A stretch of 64,000 nt of DNA, taken from positions 17,874,001 through 17,938,000 of the forward strand of contig OX621244.1 of assembly GCA_951640165.1 (NCBI GenBank), given 5' to 3'. Positions 9,604-19,699 of the stretch are shown here, in pieces (position 1 is the first letter of the stretch; the number at the start of each line of letters is the position of its first letter). A program made the position numbers and the translations under genes. Source of the DNA: Pseudoips prasinana. Its lineage: Eukaryota; Arthropoda; Insecta; Lepidoptera; Nolidae. Under the pieces are notes generated by a model. The model was not told the origin of the DNA and did not search any database. It saw only the letters and a list, made by a program, of their open reading frames with translations.

Positions 9604-12600
9604 GAATTCTTTCCCTCCCAACTTATTTTGCAGGGCAACTTGAACCACTGCATCGCTGCGCAAGCTCTTCTTGCGCAGACGATCGCTGAGCGTTCAGTTG
9701 CCCTAGCGATAGTGGCGGTGCCTCACTCCGTTCCCGACCACCCGCGTTGGTTCGGGGCGGATGGGGGCCTCGTCGCCATATACTGGGCAGGGGGGGAACA
9801 AGACCCCCATTGCGCACTCCTGGCCAAGGGGCCCGGATTCGTTGTGGTGGAGTGGGGACCAGCAGTCGTAGTGGGCTGCTACATCTCCCCAAATTGCGGC
9901 CTCGCAAATTTTGAGGCGTACCTGGACGGGCTCACGGGCCACATAAGCGGTTACCAATCCCGTCCGGTACTCGTCCTGGGTGATTTCAACGCTCATTCTA
10001 CTTTTTGGGGCGATACCCGGGACGACGTTCGAGGGGAGACGTTACTAGAATGGGCCGCCGGACTGGACCTCCGTCTTGTTAATCGAGGTTCAGTCAGTAC
10101 CTGTGTGCGTTGGCAGGGGGAGTCAATCGTCGACTTGACGTGGGCGACTCCCTCAGCCTTGCACCTGGTCTCGGGGTGGAGAGTTGCGGAGGAAGTGGCC
10201 ACGCTGTCGGATCATCGACATATCCTTTTCAGCGTGGCCTTCCGTCCGCCCCGAGGCGGCCCTGACCGAAGTAGCACTATCCCACCGCGGCGCTGGTCCC
10301 TGCGTCACATAGACCGCGACATGCTGACGGCTGCCGCCATTGCCATCCATTGGGGCGCTAGTGAAGGTGGAGAAAGGATCCCGTCCGATCCCGATTCGCA
10401 AGCGGACTGGTTCCGGGGTATCATGTCTCGCGTCTGTGACATGTCGATGCCTCGGATCCGTCCGGGTGACAGACGAGGCTCGCAATATTGGTGGTCGGCC
10501 GAAATCGCGCGACTCCGATCGGAGTACGTCGCAGCGCGTCGCCGACACCAGCGAGCCCGTCGGAGGAGGCGAGCCAATGCCGAAGAGGATGCTAGAGCGC
10601 ATACGGCGTATAAAGTCGCCGTCAAGGCGCTATCGATTGCGATAGCGGAAGCCAAAGCTCGGTCCTGGAACGAGCTCATCGAGGGACTGAATAGGGACCC
10701 ATGGGGGCGCCCGTACAAAATGGTACTGGGTAAGCTCAGACCTTGGGTCCCTCCGTTGACGATTACCCTGGACCCGGATTTTCTGAAGAGAGTGATGGAC
10801 ACCCTCTTCCCTAGGGTCCAGGACAGTCCCTCGGACTCTCCGTCACCGTCGCACCATGATTGGGACGACCAGTTTGAGGTGACGGAAGGAGAGTTGGACC
10901 GAGCAGTACGGCGACTTGCAGCCCGAAACACCGCCCCTGGCCCGGATGGGATACCGGGCAGGGCATGGGTGTACGCTCTGGTAGTCTTGGGGGACCGGTT
11001 GAGGCAACATTTCACAAGCTGCCTCCGTAGTTCCGTGTTCCCTACCTGCTGGAAAGAGGCCAAGCTTGTGCTGTTGCTCAAACCGGGCAGGACCGCCGAT
11101 TCTCCCTCGGCGTTCCGACCAATCTGCTTGCTGGACGAGGCGGGCAAGCTCTTTGAGCGTGTCATTGCCGCCCGTCTCAGCGAGCATCTGTCGCGCGTTG
11201 GCCCCGACTTGTCGGACAACCAGTTCGGCTTCCGACAGGGACGTTCGACGCTGGACGCGATTAACCGCGTCCGAGCCCTGTCGGAACCCGCCGTCCGGGC
11301 GGGGGGGGTGGCGTTGGCGGTGAGCTTAGACATCGTCAACGCCTTCAACTCCGTCCCCTGGTGGGCGATACGGGAGGCACTGGTCTACCATAACGTGCCT
11401 CCCTATCTGCGTGGTATAGTCGGGGCATATTTGCGTGACAGGGCGATTAAGTTCGTCGGTCGGAACGGGATTGAGGTCCAGAGGGAGCTCTCCTGCGGGG
11501 TTCCTCAGGGGTCCGTGTTGGGACCTCTGCTATGGAGCCTCGCCTATGATGCGGTCCTGCGGATTGGCCTCCCTCCCGGAGTGAGCGTCGTCTGCTATGC
11601 GGACGACACGCTCGTTATAGCCCGGGAGGTCAGCTTCCAGCGGGCGGTACGGCTCGCCGAACTCGGTGTTGCATGTGTCGTCACGGCCATAAGGAGACTG
11701 GGCCTTTGGGTAGCGCCTCACAAGACCGAGGCGCTATGGTTCCACGGCTTGCGCCGTAGGCAGGAACCACCCAGTACGTCGATGTGGGTAGGTGACGTAG
11801 AGGTCAGGGTGGGGCGGTACATGAAGTACCTGGGCCTCACCCTAGACAGTCGATGGGGCTTCGAGGAGCACTTTGAGCGTCTAGCCCCCCGAGTGCGACG
11901 GGTAACCGGTGCGTTACACCGGCTGTTGCCGAACCTCGGGGGTCCACGGGATGAAGTTCGCCGCCTCTACGGAGGTGTCGTGCGATCTATGGCCCTTTAC
12001 GGGGCGCCCGTCTGGTCTGAACGCCTGACGGGCGCCTCCCGCTGCAGAGCAATTCTGAATAGCCTACAACGTGTGGTGGCCATACGAATCGCACGAGGAT
12101 ACCGTACGGTATCCTTTGAGGCGGCGACACTCTTGGCGCGCCTCCCGCCTTTCGATCTCCTGGCGGCTGTCGACGCGGCGGTTTTTACCGAAATACGCGT
12201 CCGCCAGGGGAGTGGGGGGGCGCCGGACCGGACGCTCATTGAGTATAGACGGGATGTACACCGGCGCGTACTAATACAGTGGCGCGCACGATCCTGCCTC
12301 ACCTCGAGGCCTGGGTGGGAAGGAAGGGTGGTTACGTCACCTACAGACTGACTCAGATACTCACCGGACACGGGTGTTTCGGTGAGTATCTGAGCCGGAT
12401 CGGCCGAGAAGTGACGACACATTGTCACCACTGCGGAAGCGACCTGGACTCGGCCCAGCATACGCTGGAAGAGTGCCCGGCCTGGGAGGCCGAGAGGCGA
12501 GTCCTGGTCGCAGCGATCGGACGGGATCTGTCCCCACCAGCGATCGTAGGCGCGATGCTGGCAGGTGACAAATGGGACGCCGTGGTCTCCTTCTGTGAGG

Positions 12601-12698
12601 CAGTCATGCTCCAGAAGGAGGCCGCCGAGCGGGTTCGGGAACGAGCCGATCCCGCTCGTAGACGGAGGAGGCGTCGGGGCGGCGGCGGCAGCCGGTAG
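9604..12698 (+). pseudogene. R1-type ORF2: APE endonuclease + reverse transcriptase, frameshifted
   Basis: Open from the ORF1 stop to 12351, then continued in another frame (about 12279-12698). Numbering from 9628: endonuclease N-terminus QGNLNH (2-7); metal-site strand reads AIVAVPHS with Val31 where APE-like R1 enzymes carry Glu; LGDFNAHS about 116-123; SDHRH at 194-198. RT: FRPICLLDEAGKLFERVI, DNQFGFRQGRST, SLDIVNAFNS, PQGSVLGP, CYADDT (YADD 657-660), KYLGLTLDS. After the frame change: RLTQILTGHGCFGEYL and the finger CHHCGSDLDSAQHTLEEC (CX2CX8HX4C). The C-terminus is Arg/Gly-rich. There is no in-frame ATG before 10321, so initiation would need reinitiation, readthrough or a non-ATG start. 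Frame 1 to frame 3 shift around 12277; R1 relatives usually have a few more residues here, suggesting a small deletion. Confidence 0.88.
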
Positions 12699-13070
12699 CC
12701 CAACTCCCCTCGGGGCTGCGGTGGCAGTGTGAGAAGTGTCCTCTACTGCGGCCACTTACAAGCAGCTCCGGGAAGACAGCGATCTGTTTGTGGCACAGTC
12801 GCTGTGCCAGACTGGCAGGAGTCGGCAATAGGGGAGGGCAATCCCAAACCCTCCCAGGGTACGTGTCCCGACCATCTGAGACATGGCGCAAAAGAGGGGC
12901 ACCGGAGCAGCATACCCGCGTTCCCGGGGCTCCTCCCATCAGGCGTCAAGAGAAGTCCACGGCAGGTAGGTTTAGTCGGTGCGAGTCCGACATACCCACC
13001 CGCTGACACTTTTTGCGGGTGGCATGCGTAGGCATTCCCCCGGCCTAAACAAAAAAAAAAAAAAAAAAAA
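12699..13070 (+). other. 3' UTR and poly-A tail of the R1-type element
   Basis: Non-coding GC-rich sequence ending '...ggcattcccccggcctaaac' plus 21 A residues. The segment from about 12902 ('accggagcagcatacccgcg') to the tail is matched at high identity by the reverse complement of 23557-23710. A related 'gtccgacatacc' word also occurs near the end of another R1-like fragment at 44.45 kb. Confidence 0.85.
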
Positions 13071-13085
13071 AGGTGAGAGCAAATA
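13071..13085 (+). repeat. Target-site duplication, right copy
   Basis: AGGTGAGAGCAAATA, identical to 6984-6998. Reading on from it gives the continuing older LINE endonuclease. Confidence 0.92.
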
Positions 13086-13785
13086 AATCCAGTTCATATG
13101 ATACCCCAGTGGAATTGATACCCTAAATGAGACTTTGAATTATTTAAAAGTATATCATAACAACCGACAAAGAACGGCGGAACGCTGTCGAAGATTTCGT
13201 CACTGAGATGAATCTTTCAATACTTAACAAGCCTGATGCACCACCTTCTTATTGTAGCCCTATTAGCAAATGTTTTATTGACGTCACTTTTTCAAGCTCA
13301 GACGTTCGAGTAGATGGATGGCGTGTTATGCCTGACGCTTCATCCAGTGATCACCGCTTAATCTTGTACGACTTCTTTCCTCGGTAACTATAGATACCGG
13401 CTCAAAGGCCGATTAGGATTTTTTCAGAGCTGTTTTTACCGCGCATGCCAGTGATTTTACCCAGAATTGGACTATCAACAGAACAATGTGCTGTAATTAT
13501 GTCGGCCACTTTCACCTACTGCCGATATTGCCATAGGCCGTGTTCCAATCATTATCATCCGAATATGATGTTGGTGGAATAACTACTTAATTAGTAAGCA
13601 ATGAATTTTTATTTGAAGAACAGCCAACAAGATAATAAACTAATTTTTTAAAAATTGAAGCAGATGTTATAAATAGTGCATATGCCAATCTTAAAATAGC
13701 GTTACAGATCTACAAAAAAAATCGAAAAGCAAGCTTATTAGAAAAATATTCAATTAATTAGAGAAAGAAGGCTCGTCATCACCAC

Positions 13786-13811
13786 CAAACTCATGGTATA
13801 CCATGAGTTTG
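13786..13811. repeat. Perfect 26-bp palindrome
   Basis: CAAACTCATGGTA followed directly by its exact reverse complement, no spacer, inside the older R1-like LINE. Confidence 0.95.
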
Positions 13812-13947
13812 AAACAAATAAGTCTATAGATCTAGCGTATATTGATAACATAAAAATCAGCAACACTTACCAGTGTTATAGAGAAGACCACGGAAACCCT
13901 ACTTATTTCTTTCATACCTGATGATAGTCCGTTCAACGATAATGACT

Positions 13948-13987
13948 ACCACAAGCAGATTAGGGCACTCCTTAATCTGCTTGTGGT
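13948..13987. repeat. 15-bp perfect inverted repeat, 10-nt spacer
   Basis: ACCACAAGCAGATTA (13948-13962) and its exact reverse complement (13973-13987) inside the same decayed LINE. Confidence 0.92.
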
Positions 13988-15052
13988 GGTACTTTACCCA
14001 CTGGTAAATAATTCAGCCACTACCTACATGTCAAGTCTTCCTATAATTAAAGAGTTTCGCCGACTATGTTACCTATAGCAACGCGGAATGGTGCGGTCAT
14101 GATGTGCGTCTCCGCATCCGCCCCCACGCTCGCGACTGCATTCGAGACCGCTGCACCTTCCACGTGTTGAGCTAAGGGACGGGCAAATCTTTGTTGTGTC
14201 TCATACTCGACCAACTATTTATAATACAGTCCACTGCTTTTATTTACACCCGTTAGGCCCTAAACAATTATTTTATTAGTTACCAAAGCATCAGGGGAAG
14301 ATAAAATATGAAACGAAATGATAATAGAAGCCACAAAACAATCCGGTGGTTAATACTAAAATTTAAATTTTAATCGTTGCATAGCTGAAGGTTGTTTTCG
14401 GCATCCTTAGCGCAGCGCCTTTATTCGTATTATACCAAAAAGTGGTGATAAACTGCCTGAAGACCCTAAGTCATATCGACCAATAATGTTACTGCCTTCC
14501 TTAGGCAAGCTACTAGAATGACCGTACCGTTATTGCTACCGAGAGCTAATTTCACAAAAATCAGTTTGGTTTTACTGGGGGTAAATCGATAGTTGACGCG
14601 GCTATCTCAGTAAGGAAAACAGTAAACTTGTCCGAGGGTAAATACGTTTTAGCCATTTTCCTAGATATTTTAGGGGCGTCTGATAAATGGTGGCCAATTA
14701 TATTACATAAACGGAAGTCACATGGTTGTTACAGTTTTGCACTTGCAAGGATATCAACGGCAACGTGGAGCCATCTTGGATGTATATGCTACGGATCGCC
14801 TGTGTGGGCTGATAGGGCAACTATCGAGGTTGCTCGCCGACAATTGCTACGGTTGGCGTTGATATTTTTAGTCAGTACTGCCCTACCTGTATTAGCGGGT
14901 GTACTTCCGGTTGTATTATTCCACGCATGAAAACTAGGAAAATGATTTCTTATCATTACACGACTGTGCTGAAATTTCAAGGTCATTTAATTCCAATAGC
15001 TTACGTAAATGAAGAAAATGCTAAATGAATGGCAATGAATATATCAACTAAA

Positions 15053-15235
15053 ACATCCAGTAGCAGCCCGAGTTTGAAGTTTAGGTGTTACAAGCCCGTG
15101 CCTCAGAAAGCACGTAAAGATGTTGGATCTGTGCTGGATCCCTACCCCTTCGTGTCGGATAGTCTTCCGATTGGGTTATGAGAGTGACAGAAAAAAGAGG
15201 GTGTTTCCGTACACACTCATTCACCATAGATATCG
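15053..15235 (+). mobile_element. tRNA-derived SINE family A, partial copy lacking the head
   Basis: The run 'agcagcccgagtttg...gtgcctcagaaagcacgtaaag...ttcgtgtcggatagtc...gagagtgacag' parallels the body of the complete SINE at 55690-56044 ('caacagcccgaagtttg...gggcctcggaaagcacgtaaag...tcgggtcgtgtcgtaagg...gggagtgatg'). The tRNA-like head is absent; the older LINE ends just upstream. Confidence 0.6.
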
Positions 15236-15239
15236 TAAG

Positions 15240-16840
15240 TCTATGTTAAAATTGAGCGCTGTAATCGAAATTCGCCCAAGAGCTCTACTACTACGTGGAT
15301 AATACAAAAGCCGTGATAGAGGAATACTATGCGTCATGGTTAACTATGACAAAAAGCAAACGGTCTTCATAATTTTCTTCGTCTATTCCCACATTTTATA
15401 TAAGTCAGCACTCAATCAAACAAACCTGTTGTATTAGCTACCAGAAATGTGCAACGAACAGCTATCTGTCTACAGCCAATGCCCATACGAATAAATACAT
15501 TGCAGTTGGTGAACAAGAATAGACTCATCTGCGTCTTTCATAAATTTATACTACTTGTACTTCATTCGTTAAATTTATAATTGGTTATTTATACTTGACC
15601 ACGTCGTAAAAGGGACTTTTATATTATCGTATTTCAAAAAGTTCAGTAATAACGAATTTTCTTTACCTCTAAACAAATTCATTCTGCTTTTACCGCATTA
15701 AGGCCAAGTTTCTAAACCTCATAAAGTGTTACTCCGAATTTTAAGTAAACCTTGATGAATGCGTTAAGGTTAATGAATTGAAATTTTTGAAGTAGGATTA
15801 GCTTTTCAATTATAATCAGTGGAATAACAGTTATATAATTCCTAATAAATGTTCACAAAACGCAATTTAAACTTGGTCAATATGTTTTCACAATGGACCA
15901 AAGGTATTAAATATGATCTGCACCAAATTATTTGGTAAGAAATAATCAGAGTTATATTTTCTTTATTATATTATCTTTATAATGTGTTTCCGTGTTGCAA
16001 ACACATATTCTGATTTATCATAGGCCGCCTTTATACTTCGGTTAGTAAGATATAACCTTTTTTATATGACAGTTGACTACGGCTAAGATTTAGTAATACG
16101 GCATATTTTGGTAATCATTGTGTTATTCGGTGCCCAAAAAAGACGTGCATATATACCAAAACCCTTAAGCAACAAAACCAACTCATAATTCTTGATAATA
16201 TACCAGTAAGTTGTTACTAATTTCCCTTATTAATAGTAAAATTTCCAAAGAAGCAAAACGAAGGCTCAATTTCTAACAATAATTGAGTTTAAAAATATTT
16301 ATAATATTACAAATTCGGCCAAAGCATTGGCATTTAAGTAACTTTGTTTTACTAAGAAGTAAGCTTGCTTTATTGGCAGTGATGTCGCAATATTGCGCTG
16401 ATGTCATATTTATGTCATGGTTCACCGTTCACATTTAATAACCTAATTCATTAACATTCTCATCAATATGGTTATATAACATTTTTTAAGCATATAACCT
16501 AAACTATTATTTCAAGGTTATTAACGGCTTATGCATTATAAAGAGTTTTTTTAAAGAGTTTAATTTAATATAATATAACAAAATATAATATAAATTAAGA
16601 TTTTAATTGAAGCCAGCCTTACGATTAGTACTGCTAAATACACCAGTCAAATTTAGAATATTTTAAATAACTATTTACTCTTATTTAAAACCGCGTTATT
16701 TTCGACTATAGATATGTATGTATAATAAATGCTAATGCTTCAAATAATCTGTAATAATTTCAGTTCATCATTCATTCATCAACTTAAATACTTATTACAG
16801 GAATAATAGTAGATGACACCCTCTCTTAGAATTCTATCCT
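15240..16840. other. No gene recognised (AT-rich)
   Basis: About 1.6 kb of very AT-rich DNA with no supportable ORF, TIR or LINE motif. Confidence 0.5.
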
Positions 16841-16949
16841 TTTGCTTCAGCGGCCCCCTGAGCTGTGGCCCGAACCCCAAAAGGGTGGCCTCGGGTATTA
16901 GTCGTTTAATTTAAGCTACTGGTTAAGAGCCTTCTGCGCTATCCAAATG

Positions 16950-17213
16950 CTCATTGCCTTCAATTCTTTAATTTTAATATTGTACAACAAATTTCAAAAT
17001 AATAGATTAGTTACTTGTTATTTATTTTAGGATTTAAGAAATATATCTGATAAAACAGACCGCACGGATGGACTAATAATTTTTTTGTAATTTTTATATT
17101 GTTTTCGACTATGTTTATGTAATGCATTGTGAACTTGACAAGTACAAGTGTATGTTAATACCAAAGTGCTGAATAAATTTCATTATTTCATTTCATTTCA
17201 TGTTCCTTACCGA
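16950..17213 (+). mobile_element. LINE 3' UTR with (TTTCA)n tail, copy 1
   Basis: The non-coding block with 'gaccgcacggatggactaat', 'gacaagtacaagtgtatgt' and 'gtgctgaata' ends in TTTCA repeats. A second copy of the same block lies at 56357-56583 in the same orientation. The tandem pentamer tail marks it as a LINE terminus; no coding part is preserved. Confidence 0.65.
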
Positions 17214-17745
17214 GATTTTATTTAATTATGGAAAATCCTTATATATATTTTTATACATCTCAGATTGGTACGTAGCCCTCACCAGGGACTCTCACTTAGA
17301 CAGTTTCTACGTTGGTCAAAAACGAAATACTTTATAAGTGATAAAAAAGCTGAATAATGGTTTGTAAACTGAGTTTGCTAAAGAGATCCTCTCTAGATCC
17401 ATCCATAATAATATAATATTTTTCTTGTGTCAAAATAAACAGTAAAATGATATGGATGTTACCTTCTCAGAGAACGTCCAACAGAATTCTGATTTATGAC
17501 GCGTAACAAATTGGACATAAAATGTAGGTAAAAGCTTATATTTTCTTTAAGTTTGACGGAAATATTGGTATTCTCTATGAACATTGATGATATGCCTGTA
17601 CAATAACATAATTCCACTTGTCACATAAACAGCAGGTATCGTGTAACCCCAACTGCGCTTAAAAAGGAAGGCAGTTATCAGTTCGTTTCCTATGCTAGTA
17701 AAGCTAGTTTAATCAAGACAAACGTTCATAGTTTCAAGAATCAAG
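17214..17745. other. No gene recognised
   Basis: AT-rich; nothing recognised apart from a near-repeat 'catagtttcaagaa' at about 17728-17762. Confidence 0.4.
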
Positions 17746-17749
17746 GTCC

Positions 17750-18330
17750 ATAGTTTCAAGAAAATCAGTTTAAACTCGTCAGCCGTCCTCTATTGGACAT
17801 GAACATCCCCCGAAGATATACACAAATGGAATGAAGAAATGCCGGTTTTGCGCCACCCGCGTCCAGCGACTGCCAGCGATGGTCACAAGGTCAGCGGTCC
17901 GCCTTAATGCTGCGTCTACCGGGTCGTGGGCGAACCACAAGAACCTGCCCCAACAGCCGTTAGTTCTACAAGCTATGTGCACTAACAACTGTCACTTCGG
18001 TTTCGTAATTCTTCGGGCCATTTCGGTAACTTTCCTGGGGATTTCGACATATCTGATTCGAAACTCTAACTCAAACTCTCCATGGTTTCTTGGGTGAATT
18101 TAGCCTTCTTATTAGCCCCAAACACCACGTGTCTGTTCCGTAAGTCATCACTGGCAACATACACGCCGTTGATAATCAGTTTAAAGGAAAATTACTTTAA
18201 TTTTTGCAGTAGAAACTTCTTTAGGAAGCTGAGGAGTGAACCATCGCACACGGGTCGGCGATGTTCGATTGGCTTTACTCGGCCCCATTCGACATCAAAC
18301 GCGCTCGAGTCAGTGAAGCTCTAAATCATT
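17750..18330 (-). pseudogene. RTE-clade LINE, C-terminal pol relic with 3' end
   Basis: Minus-strand readings give PVMTYGTDTWCLGLIRRLKF-like and FTQETMESL (region after the RT palm), then DLVTIAGSRWTRVAQNRHF, matching the C-terminal block of lepidopteran RTE-type pol (DDL.xIAGxRWxRxAQDRxxW). After the C-terminus comes 'gatgttcatgtccaatagaggacgg', a decayed form of the standard RTE ending (gaggcctatgtccagcagtggac). Several frame changes. Some residues in the first motif come from adjacent frames. Confidence 0.7.
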
Positions 18331-18339
18331 TACACTAAG

Positions 18340-19440
18340 CTCCACTCGTCATAGCTACATTTACCAATCGACAGGAAGGTAAAAGTTTTCACTTCTATTG
18401 TGCTGTCATAAGCACACATTTTTCATTCATAGTTCAACCTTTTGATGGTTGACTTCTTAATTCTCAATTATTTTATGTGAAATTTTTGTTCGCGATATCA
18501 AATGAGAAATCACGTATTTAAGCAATGATAGGTAAGTTCACATATCCATGGATACATCGTTGATCCTCCTGCAAACATTTCAACTAAGTTTGCTTGTAAT
18601 AATTGTATTAGTGAAACACATAGGTAAGTCTCTGTAATTAAACTAAGACGGTACACTTAAGAGGGATTAAGTGGTCCGATTAGATACCTAATCAACGACA
18701 GAATAATTACTTAGAGGATGTCTCACTAGCTGTGATTAACCATTTATTGGTTATTTGTAAATGTGAGTGAATGAATAATAAGTATAGCGGTACAGTTTTA
18801 CCGTATATTAAATCATTGTGTTTTCTGACTGTCGCTGAATTTTTTGAAAAGAAATGTGTGTAGTTTATACTATGCAGTGTCCAAAAACTATATTAGCGTA
18901 GAAAAATTTACTACAATATTTGAACTAAAATTAATAAATTTTAGTTCAAGAATTTGTGGATGAAAGAACAACAATGTCTTTCCTATACATTGACTTTGTC
19001 TATTCAACATAGAATAAAATAGTTGAAGCACTTGGTGAGAATGAACAAATACGGAACAGGTAATTCTGTAGATGGGTGACTCCAATAGTGGTTAAATTTC
19101 TGAGCATCTCTTACTAAGGTACGTTGAACACTTTAGTCACGGCTAATTATAATGTTTAATTGTATATTAGTCACATGAGTTATTCGTATTTATTTTAAAA
19201 CAGTAATTATTCAATGTATCTTATACGTAGGTATATACGATACTCCAGTAGCACTTGTTTAATATATCATATCGGAAACATTATTTCCCAAATTGCATCA
19301 CTTAAATTATCACTCACAGTAAACATGCAGTCCTTTCACTCAATTTTACTTAATTGCGCTTATAGTGAGCACAATTATCTACAGTTGAGTGAAACGTAGA
19401 AGTGTTTTCGAAACGTTATACGCACTCCAATAACAAATTA
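18340..19440. other. No gene recognised; contains one hairpin
   Basis: AT-rich. At 18920-18949 a 13-bp perfect inverted repeat (TTGAACTAAAATT with 4-nt spacer AATA). No coding signal. Confidence 0.5.
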
Positions 19441-19449
19441 TCAATCAAA

Positions 19450-19620
19450 GTTGAAAACAAACGCAGGCGTGGGAGTTGGGAGTCTCGGGAGTGAGTGGGT
19501 GAGGCGGCGGGGGCGGCTGGGCGGCGCCAGACTGGCTGGCGCGGTGCACGCGGTGCATCAGCGCAGGTGCTCGCCACTCGCCGTACCCGTCCTACCTGGG
19601 CCCCGATTCATAAACCATAC
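19450..19620. promoter_or_regulatory. GC-rich, CpG-dense island; possible promoter or first exon
   Basis: A sharp rise in GC/CpG content ('gaggcggcgggggcggctgggcggcg' and following) within AT-rich flanks, with no LINE or SINE signature. Possible splice-donor-like words occur on both strands (gcag|gtgctc on +, ccag|gtagga on -). Open readings through it are short and low complexity. It could be a 5' exon or CpG-rich promoter of a host gene whose other exons lie outside, or just an unrecognised element. Confidence 0.3.
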
Positions 19621-19699
19621 GAGCAACACCGAACGCGTGTCAACTCTAGTCACTAACCTACTAACTATACTACGTTTCGCACTTGTGTGATCCGACGTA

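Larger units (their letters stand above)
6999..13070 (+). mobile_element. R1-clade non-LTR retrotransposon, near full length
   Basis: A 6.07 kb GC-rich island in AT-rich DNA. Order: ~400 bp 5' UTR (6999-7401), ORF1 gag-like protein with CCHC fingers (7402-9603), ORF2 with APE-type endonuclease, reverse transcriptase and C-terminal CCHC finger (9604 to about 12698), ~350 bp 3' UTR and 21 A (13050/51-13071). It is bounded by AGGTGAGAGCAAATA on both sides. Domain order, the C-terminal finger and the RNase-H-free ORF2 indicate the R1 clade. Defects: a catalytic-site substitution in the endonuclease and a frameshift near 12277. A 5'-truncated relative lies at 23554-23711 on the minus strand. Insertion is inside an older LINE, so it gives no evidence of rDNA or telomere targeting. 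Confidence 0.93.
13072..15050 (+). pseudogene. Older R1-like LINE: endonuclease and RT relics
   Basis: Readings in shifting frames give FVTEMNLSILNKP, then CFIDVTFSSSDVRVDGWRV and SSSDHRLILYD (C-terminal half of an APE-like endonuclease with the SDH box), IRIIPKSGDKLPEDPKSYRP, LLPSLGKLLE, QFGFTGGKS and AIFLDILGA (RT fingers and motif A region), and a thumb/connection piece ICYGSPVWADRATIEVARRQ (about 14790-14850). The palm with the catalytic Y.DD box is missing: there appears to be an internal deletion between about 14700 and 14760. Many stops and frame changes. Host of the 6 kb R1 insertion. Confidence 0.75.

Noticed and set aside
7254..12939. Many antisense and alternate-frame ORFs over the R1 element (up to 347 codons)
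   Set aside because: GC-rich DNA gives long shadow frames; none carries motifs and all overlap the clear ORF1/ORF2.
18082..18324. 80-codon plus-strand ORF
   Set aside because: Antisense to the RTE C-terminal relic.
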